The notes under the pieces were generated by a model that was not told the origin of the DNA, did not search any database, and worked only from the letters and a program-made list of their open reading frames with translations. Below are positions 8,419 through 15,668 of a stretch of DNA of 44,666 bases, piece after piece. The stretch is from positions 1 through 44,666 of the forward strand of contig CAZLAK010000019.1 in assembly GCA_964557545.1 (NCBI GenBank), in the 5' to 3' direction. Position 1 is the first letter of the stretch. Every line of letters begins with the position of its first letter. This DNA comes from CAZLAK01 sp964557545 (GTDB lineage: Bacteria; Bacillota; Desulfotomaculia; Desulfotomaculales; Pelotomaculaceae). The position numbers and the translations under genes are program-made.

Positions 8419-9192
8419 GTGAATAGCCGTCGCCCGCTAAAGATGGTAAGATCCAAAGAGGAGATGGAAAAGTTGGCCGGGGAATTGGCCCAAGACACCC
8501 CTTTAAGAAGTGCCTGGCTGGAATTCCTCAGTAAGCTTATTGATTGCTACCCTTCTCCTGGCTGGGAGGAGAAGGTCATCCCTCTCCTGCAGCCCATTGT
8601 CTCAGAACTGGGGGCGCTGGCGACTTATGAGAAGCTTTCCCGCCTTTGCGAAGAAGAGAGCTACCCGCTGCCGGAGATTAACCGCCTGCTGATTGTGGTG
8701 GTTGACCAACTGCAGCGGGAGCAGGCGGCACGCTTACGGGAACTGAACAGTGCTTTAGCAGAACTGGCCACACCCGTCATCAGGATCTGGACGGATGTGC
8801 TGCTTGTACCCCTGATTGGCAGTTTAGATGCTGAACGTGCTGAAGCTATGGCCGAGAAGCTGCTGGAAACCGTCAGCAACACCAGGGCGAGGACGGTCAT
8901 TGTTGATGTAACGGGGCTGCCGCTAATTGACACGGCGGTGGGGAGCTTCTTGATTGAGACATTTACTGCCACCAAGCTCCTGGGAACTGAGGTTATCCTT
9001 ACCGGTATTAAGCCCCACGTAGCCCATACTCTGGCCAAGCTGGGCATCGATTTTCGGATGGTCACCATAAGCCGGGACTTAGAGGATGCCCTGCGGCGGG
9101 CAATTCGCGCCCAGGAGAACGAAGAAGAACAGAAAAGAAACCTTCTCGGCCTCTGGGCGGCGGGGGAGAAAGCCAATGGACCAGGAGCCTAA
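8419..9192 (+). CDS. rsbR: RsbR-like stressosome sensor/scaffold (STAS C-terminal domain)
   Basis: 257 residues. A helical N-terminal region (~1-115) forms the putative sensory turret; its fold cannot be assigned by eye and could be RsbRD-like. The C-terminal STAS domain starts at TPVIRIWTDVLLVPLIGSLD-like sequence (~118-230). Both threonines phosphorylated by RsbT in RsbRA appear conserved: T172 in IDTAVG and T204 in VAHTLAKLG. RsbR and RsbS form the stressosome core that holds RsbT inactive. GTG 8419 is the likely start, with the G-rich run at 8394-8407 as ribosome binding site; ATG 8443 is an alternative. It overlaps the rsbS start by 17 bp. Confidence 0.85.
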   Translation: MNSRRPLKMVRSKEEMEKLAGELAQDTPLRSAWLEFLSKLIDCYPSPGWEEKVIPLLQPIVSELGALATYEKLSRLCEEESYPLPEINRLLIVVVDQLQREQAARLRELNSALAELATPVIRIWTDVLLVPLIGSLDAERAEAMAEKLLETVSNTRARTVIVDVTGLPLIDTAVGSFLIETFTATKLLGTEVILTGIKPHVAHTLAKLGIDFRMVTISRDLEDALRRAIRAQENEEEQKRNLLGLWAAGEKANGPGA

Positions 9193-9607
9193 AGTGGTGC
9201 CCATTATTCGCATCGGCCAGTGCCTTTTGATACCCATTCAGGTAGAACTCGACGATCATAAAGTTGAACTGCTCCAGCAGCAGTTGCTGGCGGCTGTAGC
9301 CAGAGAAGGGGCGCAAGCTGTCGTGTTAGATGTAAGCATGGTGGAAATTATAGACAGCTACATTTCTTATACCCTCTCAGAAACAGCCGGCATGGCACGC
9401 TTAATGGGCTGCAGGACAATTCTTTGTGGCATGCGCCCCCAGGTGGCCCTTACTTTAGCCCAAATGGGTGTAAAGTTGCACGATATCGAGATGGCCAGAG
9501 ATTTGGAGCACGCACTCTTGCTAGCAGGTGCTGCGGACGGGAAGGAGATGAGCGGTGTTGGCCGGCGGGGAACACTGGGCGAAAGAACTGCTGGCAGAGA
9601 GCTATGA
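9176..9607 (+). CDS. rsbS: RsbS-like stressosome core STAS protein
   Basis: 143 residues from ATG 9176, which has GGGGGA ~10 bp upstream; a longer frame from 9086 would overlap rsbR heavily. It is a single STAS domain with no sensory extension. S61 in EIIDSYIS corresponds to Ser59 of B. subtilis RsbS, whose phosphorylation by RsbT releases the kinase. The domain is followed by a ~20-residue polar tail that exists partly because the gene overlaps rsbT by 53 bp. Gene order R-S-T-X follows the classical sigma-B module. Confidence 0.88.
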   Translation: MDQEPKVVPIIRIGQCLLIPIQVELDDHKVELLQQQLLAAVAREGAQAVVLDVSMVEIIDSYISYTLSETAGMARLMGCRTILCGMRPQVALTLAQMGVKLHDIEMARDLEHALLLAGAADGKEMSGVGRRGTLGERTAGREL

Positions 9608-10007
9608 CATTGTGCTGCGCATCAGCCAGGAAGAGGATATTGCAGTTGCGCGCACTATGGCCAAGCGTTTCGCCCAGGAAGCCGGCTTTTCCCTGGCCGA
9701 TGTCACCAAAATAGCTACTTCTGTTTCCGAATTGGCCCGCAACATTTACCGCTACGCCGGGGAGGGCAAGGTTTTTATAAGAAAAAAAGATGTTAAGGGC
9801 GTGCCCGCTCTGGAAGTGGTAGCTTTTGATGAGGGGCCAGGTATTGAGGACGTGGAAGTTGTTTTGTTGGAAGGTTACAGCACTTTGGAGAGGAGCCTGG
9901 GAATAGGCCTTACGGGAGTCAAGAAATTGATGGACAAATTTGAAATTTATTCTCTGGTGGGCAAAGGCACGCTGGTGCGTGTAGAAAAGCGGAGGCGCGG
10001 ATTTTGA
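9555..10007 (+). CDS. rsbT: RsbT-like serine/threonine switch kinase
   Basis: 150 residues. The GHKL ATPase is complete: N-box ELARNIYRYAGEG, G1 DEGPGIED and G2 SLGIGLTGVKKLMD, aligning with RsbT along its length. RsbT phosphorylates RsbS and RsbR, leaves the stressosome, and then activates an RsbU-type partner through its N-terminal domain. GTG 9555 is chosen because AAGGAG at 9542-9547 is 7 bp away. The N-terminus is ~15 residues longer than classical RsbT. Overlap with rsbS implies coupled, near-stoichiometric synthesis. Confidence 0.9.
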   Translation: MLAGGEHWAKELLAESYDIVLRISQEEDIAVARTMAKRFAQEAGFSLADVTKIATSVSELARNIYRYAGEGKVFIRKKDVKGVPALEVVAFDEGPGIEDVEVVLLEGYSTLERSLGIGLTGVKKLMDKFEIYSLVGKGTLVRVEKRRRGF

Positions 10008-10591
10008 GTTGGTTAATAGAAGGGTTCTCACGGCCCCGCTGCGGTGAAGTAAAAAGTGGGGATCGTTTTTTTTGTTGTCCGCGCGGAGAAGAGCACCTGG
10101 TGGCGGTGGTGGACGTTTTGGGTCACGGTTGCCGGGCTCATGAGGTTGCCCTCAATATCGAGGAGCAATTGGTGGCGGCATCCAGTGAGCCGTTACCAAA
10201 AGTGTTTGAAGCTGTTGCTAAGGCGGCCGCCCCGCGCGGGTGCGCGCTGTTTTTGGGCTTAATGAAAAATTCGGAGATTCAGTACACAATGATCGGTAAT
10301 ACCCGCGGGTGGCTGATGGAAGAATCTGGGCGCCTGGAGATCTTGAGGCACCAGCCGGGGGTAGTTGGACGGCTACAAGTTGTTCCCACCTGGCGGCGGC
10401 TGCTGGTTGGGGATAAGGCCTGGTTGTTGATTTGCACCGACGGCGTTAAACAATCTTTTGTGCCTCGCCCCGGTTGGCTTAAATGCACTACTCCTCGGGA
10501 GGCGGCGCGGTTGGTGGTGCAGGAGTGGGGGATGCCGGAGGACGATGTAACCGTAATGGTTTGCGGGAGGTTTCATGACAGTGGGCGATAA
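10004..10591 (+). CDS. rsbX: RsbX-like PP2C-family phosphatase
   Basis: 195 residues with SpoIIE/PP2C-type metal-site segments: VVDVLGHGCRAHE (~36-48), ICTDGVKQSF (~145) and MPEDDVTVMV (~180). In the sigma-B system RsbX dephosphorylates RsbR and RsbS to reset the stressosome, and length and position fit that role. There is no sensory domain, so it is not RsbU. TTG 10004 overlaps the rsbT stop, with GGAGG just upstream. It overlaps the next gene by 17 bp. Confidence 0.85.
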   Translation: MSWLIEGFSRPRCGEVKSGDRFFCCPRGEEHLVAVVDVLGHGCRAHEVALNIEEQLVAASSEPLPKVFEAVAKAAAPRGCALFLGLMKNSEIQYTMIGNTRGWLMEESGRLEILRHQPGVVGRLQVVPTWRRLLVGDKAWLLICTDGVKQSFVPRPGWLKCTTPREAARLVVQEWGMPEDDVTVMVCGRFHDSGR

Positions 10592-11387
10592 CAACCGGGA
10601 ACTCACAAGGGTATACCGCAATTACCTGGAAAAGTACGTTTTTGAAGGCGCTTCCGAAGGTGTGCTGATGGAAGCCTACCTCGAACTCTCCAAGTACTTC
10701 GACGCCTCCGAAGTGCAGGTGGCCAACATCCTTGATTTGCACACCCGCACCTTGAGGGAAATTATGGGGGTGCGCAGGGACAGCGATAACATCCAGTGGA
10801 TATATATCGACAGGGCCACCGAGTTTTTGGCGCAAGTGCTAATTGTTTTTGATGCTCTCCTGCTCAAACTGCGGGAAAATGTGGAGCGCGATGCCTTGAC
10901 TGGCTTAGGCAACCGGGTGGCGCTGATCCGCTATCTGCCACAAGTACTGTCGGAAGCGGAAGCTTCCCGGAAGCCTTTTACTGTGGCCATGGTCGACTTA
11001 GATGACTTTAAAGAAATCAATGATCTTTACGGTCATGAAACGGGCGACCAGGTGTTGCGCCGGGTGGCGGGCATGTTGCGCGGCTGCGTGCGCGACCGGG
11101 ACATGGTAGTGCGCTACGGCGGGGAGGAATTTATTGTCGTGCTGGCAGACAGCGACCGGGAAAAAGCCACCATCCCCTTAGAGCGCATCAGGGCAAGGCT
11201 GGCCGAGACGCACTTTGGAGAGGCAGAAATCCGCCTTACGGCCAGTATAGGGGCGGCCGAGTTTCCCGCCGACCGACCGCAAAATGCCGAGGAGTTAATC
11301 CGCTTTGCCGACCGGGCCATGTACGCCGCCAAGCGGATGGGTAAGAACCAGATAATTTTTTACCGGGATATGGTGCCAGGCACTTAA
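10575..11387 (+). CDS. Stressosome-controlled diguanylate cyclase (RsbU-N-like domain fused to GGDEF)
   Basis: 270 residues. Residues ~10-65 (YRNYLEKYV, then a helical bundle to HTRTLREIM) resemble the N-terminal RsbT-binding domain of RsbU. In place of the PP2C domain there is a GGDEF domain (~100-265) with active-site GGEEF at 182-186 and an RxxD product-inhibition site at 173-176, exactly five residues upstream. It should make c-di-GMP when RsbT binds. The ATG at 10575 follows GGGAGGT. It is last in the rsb operon. Coupling of a stressosome to a diguanylate cyclase is established in Moorella thermoacetica. The C-terminal codons (VPGT) lie in a dispersed repeat. Confidence 0.9.
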   Translation: MTVGDNNRELTRVYRNYLEKYVFEGASEGVLMEAYLELSKYFDASEVQVANILDLHTRTLREIMGVRRDSDNIQWIYIDRATEFLAQVLIVFDALLLKLRENVERDALTGLGNRVALIRYLPQVLSEAEASRKPFTVAMVDLDDFKEINDLYGHETGDQVLRRVAGMLRGCVRDRDMVVRYGGEEFIVVLADSDREKATIPLERIRARLAETHFGEAEIRLTASIGAAEFPADRPQNAEELIRFADRAMYAAKRMGKNQIIFYRDMVPGT

Positions 11388-11401
11388 CTTATTAACTTAT
11401 T
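11372..11401 (-). repeat. Dispersed repeat, copy 1 (inverted relative to copy 2)
   Basis: Read on the minus strand it is AATAAGTTAATAAGTTAA followed by GTGCCTGGCACC. The same string, with one 3-bp and one 1-bp insertion, occurs on the plus strand at 25441-25475. The core GTGCCTGGCAC is an 11-bp near-perfect palindrome. This copy supplies the last codons and stop of the diguanylate cyclase and the stop codon of the convergent DUF4330 gene. Confidence 0.75.
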
Positions 11402-11873
11402 TAACTTCGACGCCGAATATGGTGCCCGTGCAGGAGATGACGTTGGTCTTGACCTGGATCTGGGCGCCTATTTTTATTTCCTTGTTGCCGATGGTGATGT
11501 TGTTTTCGGTGACCACGGCAGGCGAGCGGACGGTGAGCAAGAGGTTATACTTTTCCGGCACTTCGGCCATGACCACCCGTCCGTCTAAAGTGGGGACGGC
11601 CTGCCGGTAGGGGGACGTTTCTTTACCCACCAGCGTGCCGATTACGGCGTTGGTCTGCACGTCCTTCACCGTCTGGCCCTCTTTGGCCCCCTCAACGGTG
11701 GGGTAGCGGACGTTTTCCACGAGCACCTTGTACTCGATGACGGCGTTCTGCAGGGCTAAACCCCGGTTGACGAAAAAAAACTTGTACACCCCGGCGGCTG
11801 CCAAGGCCAGCACCAGAGCTACTATTACTGCGTCGACAAGGTTGAACTTGCCGCCGGCACTCTTACTGTCCAA
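11397..11873 (-). CDS. DUF4330 family membrane-anchored protein
   Basis: 158 residues. One N-terminal transmembrane helix (about 12-34, VDAVIVALVLALAAAGVYKFF) anchors a ~120-residue beta-rich extracytoplasmic domain, as in DUF4330 proteins. Function is not known. In Clostridia this family often lies beside O-antigen-ligase-like genes, as here, so a role in surface polysaccharide assembly is plausible. The TTG at 11873 follows GGGGAGGAG at 7 bp. It is last in a minus-strand operon and converges on the diguanylate cyclase gene with only 9 bp between the stops. Confidence 0.8.
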   Translation of the reverse strand: MDSKSAGGKFNLVDAVIVALVLALAAAGVYKFFFVNRGLALQNAVIEYKVLVENVRYPTVEGAKEGQTVKDVQTNAVIGTLVGKETSPYRQAVPTLDGRVVMAEVPEKYNLLLTVRSPAVVTENNITIGNKEIKIGAQIQVKTNVISCTGTIFGVEVK

Positions 11874-11889
11874 ATTTTACTCCTCCCCT

Positions 11890-13461
11890 TTAAACGGTAT
11901 GATTATCTGTGCCTGCCGTCAGGTTTTCCATGACGATCAGGGCGCCGGCGCACATCCAGAGCAGGATGGCCAGCTTGTAGTACCACAGGAAGTAGTCCAC
12001 CAGGGAGTGGACTAAAAAGCCGGCCAGCGCTCCCATGATGCCGGCATTTAAGCCCCGGACCAGGGGCTGGCGGGATCTGACCAGTTTTAACCCTGTGAGA
12101 AATAGGGCGGCGAAAAACCAGCACAGAACGGCCAAGCCAAGTATACCAAATTCGCTCAGCGCCTGCAAATAGAGATTGTGGGCGTGCGGTACGACGTTGG
12201 AGTTTACGGCGTGAGTGTGGTAGACGCGGGCAAAGGCGCGCCGGCCCAGCCCCACCCCTGTTTCCCAGTGCTCGCGGATAAGCGAGAAAGTGGAGCGCCA
12301 GGTGTCCAGGCGGTAGGCGTTGGAGCTGTCTTTTAAGCTTGCGGCTGTGGACAGCCTCTGGACAACGGCGCGGGGCAAAAAGGGCCAGGCGGCTGCTGCG
12401 CACGCCGGCAGCAGGATAAGCCGGCCGTTGGTGTAAGCGGCTGCAACGGCAAGCGCCGCCAAAAAAGCCAGCCAGCCTCCGCGGGAGAAGGTGAAGCCTA
12501 GACAGGCAACCAGGATAACCGCCGCCGCGGCAAAGAAAACCTTTCTTGCCCGCCGGGCGGTGCCCAAAAGGGCTCCCAGGGAGACCGACGCCGTCCAGCA
12601 CGCGTACTGGGCCAGGAGGTTGGGGTTTTCAAACAGGGCGTAGGCCCGGTTTTTAATTTCTGTGTTCTGGGTGATGTCCACCCATTCTCTCTTAAACTCC
12701 AGGGCGCTGGCCCCGGTGTAGTACTGGTAGATGGCGTAACCGGCGGCCGCCAGGGCCGAGAGCACAAGGCAGAAGACGAAGTTCTCCAGTTTTTCCTGGC
12801 GTTCGAAGAGCAAGACCATTAGACCTGCGTACAGAACACCGGCAATGGGGATCAAAAACTCACCGGCGCTGGCCAGGGGCAAAACAGAAGTTACCGTGGC
12901 CACGGCCATCACGGCCAAAAGGGCGGCTGCCGGCAAGGCAAGGGGAGTAAGGCGCAGCCGTACGGGCCGGGAGCCCGCTTTTAAGTGCAAAAAGCAGGAG
13001 GCCAGGGTGAGGCCGGCGTTTAAGCACAGGACTTTGAAGGGCACAAAGGGCAGCATGAGGGCGCCGGCCATAAGACCGGCCTCCGGCCAGAAGATGATAG
13101 CGGCTGCAACCGACGCCGCAGCCGCGGCGGCCAGGGCATAAAGGGGCGGCAGGAGCAGTGCGGCCGCCGCTGCTATAATGACGGCGGCTGCAACGGACCC
13201 GCCCTTGGCGGCCGGGAGCGCCCGCCGGGCAAAAAACGGCGAGGGCGCAAGCCTTTTTTCTGCGCTCCGAGCTGCGCCTGCCAAAAGGCCAAAAGTGCGG
13301 CTTTCGCCGGCGCGGTTGGCGGACACCAGACGGGCGGCCCGGCTTTGGCGTAAAATACCATAAAGCGCGGCGCCGGCCGCGCCGGCCAGCTGGGCGGTGC
13401 GGGATGAGCGCCAGGAGCCGGCCAGGCTGCCGGCTATTTTAGAAGCGGCGGACGTGAGCAC
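11890..13461 (-). CDS. O-antigen ligase/polymerase-like membrane protein
   Basis: About 523 residues with 10 or more hydrophobic helices. The large periplasmic-type loop contains FENPNLLAQYACW and SLIREHWETGVGLGR followed by HAHNLYLQALSEFGILG, the typical Wzy/WaaL (O-antigen ligase) signature including a conserved His. Such proteins polymerise or transfer undecaprenyl-linked glycans outside the membrane. The GTG at 13461 is preferred: AGGAGG lies 9 bp upstream, inside the longer frame from 13485. The first ~100 residues are Ala/Arg-rich and atypical. It lies between a glycosyltransferase and DUF4330 in one operon. Confidence 0.85.
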   Translation of the reverse strand: MLTSAASKIAGSLAGSWRSSRTAQLAGAAGAALYGILRQSRAARLVSANRAGESRTFGLLAGAARSAEKRLAPSPFFARRALPAAKGGSVAAAVIIAAAAALLLPPLYALAAAAAASVAAAIIFWPEAGLMAGALMLPFVPFKVLCLNAGLTLASCFLHLKAGSRPVRLRLTPLALPAAALLAVMAVATVTSVLPLASAGEFLIPIAGVLYAGLMVLLFERQEKLENFVFCLVLSALAAAGYAIYQYYTGASALEFKREWVDITQNTEIKNRAYALFENPNLLAQYACWTASVSLGALLGTARRARKVFFAAAAVILVACLGFTFSRGGWLAFLAALAVAAAYTNGRLILLPACAAAAWPFLPRAVVQRLSTAASLKDSSNAYRLDTWRSTFSLIREHWETGVGLGRRAFARVYHTHAVNSNVVPHAHNLYLQALSEFGILGLAVLCWFFAALFLTGLKLVRSRQPLVRGLNAGIMGALAGFLVHSLVDYFLWYYKLAILLWMCAGALIVMENLTAGTDNHTV

Positions 13462-13502
13462 GGCGGCATTCCTCCTCGTCGGCACAAGTCTGTTTGCGGC
13501 TT

Positions 13503-14696
13503 TTAGGGGGTGCAGGCGCGGGACGCTCCGGCCAGGCGCACGAGCTCCTCCCAGCGGGCGCGCCAGGAGTGGGCCTCCATGGCTTCGGCCTGCCGGGCGG
13601 CCTTTAGGGGGCTGTGGGAATCTAGCGCCCGCGCCACGGCGGCCGGGAAATCGTGCGGGCCGCTGGCCGTGTAAACGAAATCCCTGAACTCAGCGGCCGC
13701 CGGCAGTTCGGTGCTGGCCACCGGCTTACCCGAAGCCAGGTACTCGTAAAGTTTTAGGGGGTCGGAAGCCCGCGAGTGCTCGGCGCCGGTCCTGGGCAGG
13801 ATGAGGACGTCGGCGCCGGCCAAAAAGCCCGGCAGCTGGGCGTAGGGCTTTACTCCCAGCCAGTGTACGTTAGGCAGCTTAAGCAGCTTTTCCCACAGGC
13901 GCCCGTCCACTGTTCCCCGGTAATAGTGGCCTATTATCACCAGTGACGCCCCCGCCAAGCTGTCCGCTAAGTGCATGAGCAGCCCTAAGTCCACCCAGGA
14001 GTTGACCGATCCCGTGTACATGAGGACGGGTCGGGGAAGGCCGGCGACCTCCGGGGCCGGCGGAGCCGATGCCGCGCGGCGGAAGTGCTCTGTATCCACG
14101 CCGTTTTTTAGGACGTGCACGGCGCGGCGGTACAGCTGCCCGTATTTAGCGGCCAGCTTGCCCGATACGGCGGCCGCGGCCGAGGCTTCGGCCATGGCGT
14201 AAGCGTAGAATTTTTTGTTTTCGGCCAGCACCCGGGGGTGGTTGGCTATCAGCGGGAAGGCAAAGGAGTCGTCCAATATGTGAAAAAAGAGGTGGCGGGG
14301 GGCCAGGGCCTTTAAAAAACCGGTCTGGGTGTAGCTCCAGGAGGAGGCGTAGACCAGCGTGTGCTCCCGCCAGCCGGGCCCGTAGCGGTCCGCCAGGGTT
14401 TTCTTTAAGGCCGCTCCGGCCGCCGCCCCGGCTAAATCCTGCAGGCCCAGGAATACCGGGGCAAAGCCGTAAGGCGGTGTGAGCACTTCTACGCCCCCGG
14501 CGTTTTGGGCGTGCCAGGCCCAGCTTTCCAGGAGGCGCCGCGGGCTTTTAAGCGTTCCCCGGGCCCCGGGGGGCGGGTTGATGTAAATCCTGTCCGTGCC
14601 GGCGGCGGCTTTGGCCAAAAAGCGCACGGTATCCTGGATTTCTGTGTGGTCCCACGGGTTCATGCCCAAAAAGACGGCAGCTTTAAAGCGGTGCAA
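13503..14696 (-). CDS. TuaH-like glycosyltransferase
   Basis: 397 residues. The N-terminus FLGMNPWDHTEIQDTVRFLA followed by a bound-sugar region, and the C-terminal half with YTGSVNSWVDLGLL, VIIGHYYRGTV and DPLKLYEYLASGKPVAST, match two-domain GT-B transferases of the TuaH type (teichuronic acid synthesis). The acceptor and sugar cannot be told. The start is TTG 14696 behind GGGGCCGGGG. It is followed 41 bp later by the O-antigen-ligase-like gene. Confidence 0.8.
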   Translation of the reverse strand: MHRFKAAVFLGMNPWDHTEIQDTVRFLAKAAAGTDRIYINPPPGARGTLKSPRRLLESWAWHAQNAGGVEVLTPPYGFAPVFLGLQDLAGAAAGAALKKTLADRYGPGWREHTLVYASSWSYTQTGFLKALAPRHLFFHILDDSFAFPLIANHPRVLAENKKFYAYAMAEASAAAAVSGKLAAKYGQLYRRAVHVLKNGVDTEHFRRAASAPPAPEVAGLPRPVLMYTGSVNSWVDLGLLMHLADSLAGASLVIIGHYYRGTVDGRLWEKLLKLPNVHWLGVKPYAQLPGFLAGADVLILPRTGAEHSRASDPLKLYEYLASGKPVASTELPAAAEFRDFVYTASGPHDFPAAVARALDSHSPLKAARQAEAMEAHSWRARWEELVRLAGASRACTP

Positions 14697-14759
14697 TGCT
14701 TTCCCCGGCCCCTTTCGCTGCTTTCCCTTTTGTCCTTTTATTCTAGTACGCCGCCCTTT

Positions 14760-15206
14760 TTAAAGGCAATGGTTAACATTTGGTTTTTTGCCCATCGCCA
14801 TTTCCATGAACTGACGGGGCGATACGATGGCACTTTCGCCCGCTTTTCCCAGTGTCAGGAGATGTTTATCGCCGGAAACGATATATTTGGCCTGGCCGCA
14901 AAGAGCGCATTCCAGCACGCGGTTATCCGCCGGGTCTTCTTTCACGGTGCAGACCGTTTCTTGCGGCAGTACCAGCTCTACGTTGTCCAGGCCGAGAAGA
15001 CCCTCTAAAAGAGCCAGTCTTTCACTTGACGAACCGGCGGCGTCGAATTTAGGACGCTGGAGCACGCCAAAGTATTCTTGGATAAGCGGCGGGCTTGCCA
15101 CAACGGTAATTTTGCCTTCGGCCCAAAGGTCGATGATGGCGGCAGGCGGACCTTTGGGGCTCAAAAGCCCGGCAATAACGATGTTGGTGTCTAAGACGGC
15201 TTTCAT
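14760..15206 (-). CDS. PIN-domain toxin (COG1569 type)
   Basis: 148 residues of a PIN endoribonuclease fold. Acidic catalytic residues appear in order: D6 (AVLDTNIV), Glu in IQEYFGVL, and the Asp pair in DPADNRVLECAL and SGDKHLL. Members of this family cleave RNA and are neutralised by a partner antitoxin. ATG 15206 lies 11 bp after the antitoxin stop with a weak ribosome binding site, suggesting translation depends on the upstream gene. It sits inside the glycan cluster on the minus strand. Confidence 0.88.
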   Translation of the reverse strand: MKAVLDTNIVIAGLLSPKGPPAAIIDLWAEGKITVVASPPLIQEYFGVLQRPKFDAAGSSSERLALLEGLLGLDNVELVLPQETVCTVKEDPADNRVLECALCGQAKYIVSGDKHLLTLGKAGESAIVSPRQFMEMAMGKKPNVNHCL

Positions 15207-15216
15207 TTTTCTATTT

Positions 15217-15498
15217 TCATTCGCCTTCCCGGTAAGCTTTTATTTCTTGGGCTATGGTTTCATCATCAATGCCGGCGGCACCTCCCCGGCAGCGCATTTC
15301 TGCCAGGGCTAGTTTAATAGTCAGCCTCTTGATGTCTTCTCTGGCTTTTACCAGCGCCCGGTATTCACCGTAGTCTACCAGAACGGCCTTAGGTTCACTG
15401 TTGACAGTGATGATTACCGGCGATTTTTCAGAAGCCAAAGAATTGATTAACTGGGTCAGTTTTGGCCGGGCCTCGTTAATGCCTGCAATGCGCTCCAT
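15217..15498 (-). CDS. Phd/YefM-type antitoxin
   Basis: 93 residues starting at ATG 15498, which has AGGAGG 9 bp upstream; the longer frame to 15609 has no such site and would run through the promoter. The N-terminal NEARPKLTQLINSLA and PVIITVNSEPKAVLVDYGEY match the Phd/YefM DNA-binding fold. The C-terminal acidic helix (IDDETIAQEIKAYREGE) should wrap the toxin. It is paired with the PIN gene immediately downstream. Autorepression at the promoter at 15539-15567 is likely for this family. Confidence 0.88.
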   Translation of the reverse strand: MERIAGINEARPKLTQLINSLASEKSPVIITVNSEPKAVLVDYGEYRALVKAREDIKRLTIKLALAEMRCRGGAAGIDDETIAQEIKAYREGE

Positions 15499-15538
15499 GC
15501 TATTAGACCTCCTTGCATAAGCGAAATCCTTAATGTAT

Positions 15539-15567
15539 ATATTAATGTATTCACAAACGCAGGTCAA
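15539..15567 (-). promoter_or_regulatory. Promoter of the Phd/PIN operon with direct-repeat operator
   Basis: On the minus strand TTGACC (15562-15567) and TAATAT (15539-15544) are separated by 17 bp, a good sigma-A promoter. Two exact TTAATGTAT direct repeats at 15530-15538 and 15542-15550, 12 bp apart, overlap the -10. They are a candidate operator for the antitoxin. Confidence 0.6.
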
Positions 15568-15612
15568 GGCTCCTTCCGGGGTGATTTTATTGTGACCGGA
15601 CCGGCGCAAATG

Positions 15613-15624
15613 TGGTATGATAAT
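15613..15624 (+). promoter_or_regulatory. Putative extended -10 promoter upstream of murJ
   Basis: TGGTATGAT is a TGn-extended -10 element (TATGAT at 15616-15621). A TTGTGA at 15590 is 20 bp away and too far to be a normal -35. Position ~45 bp before the murJ start is suitable. It is divergent from the toxin-antitoxin promoter. Confidence 0.4.
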
Positions 15625-15668
15625 GGGCGTAAGACAATTCAGTACATGTGTTAAGGGAAGTGATCGCC

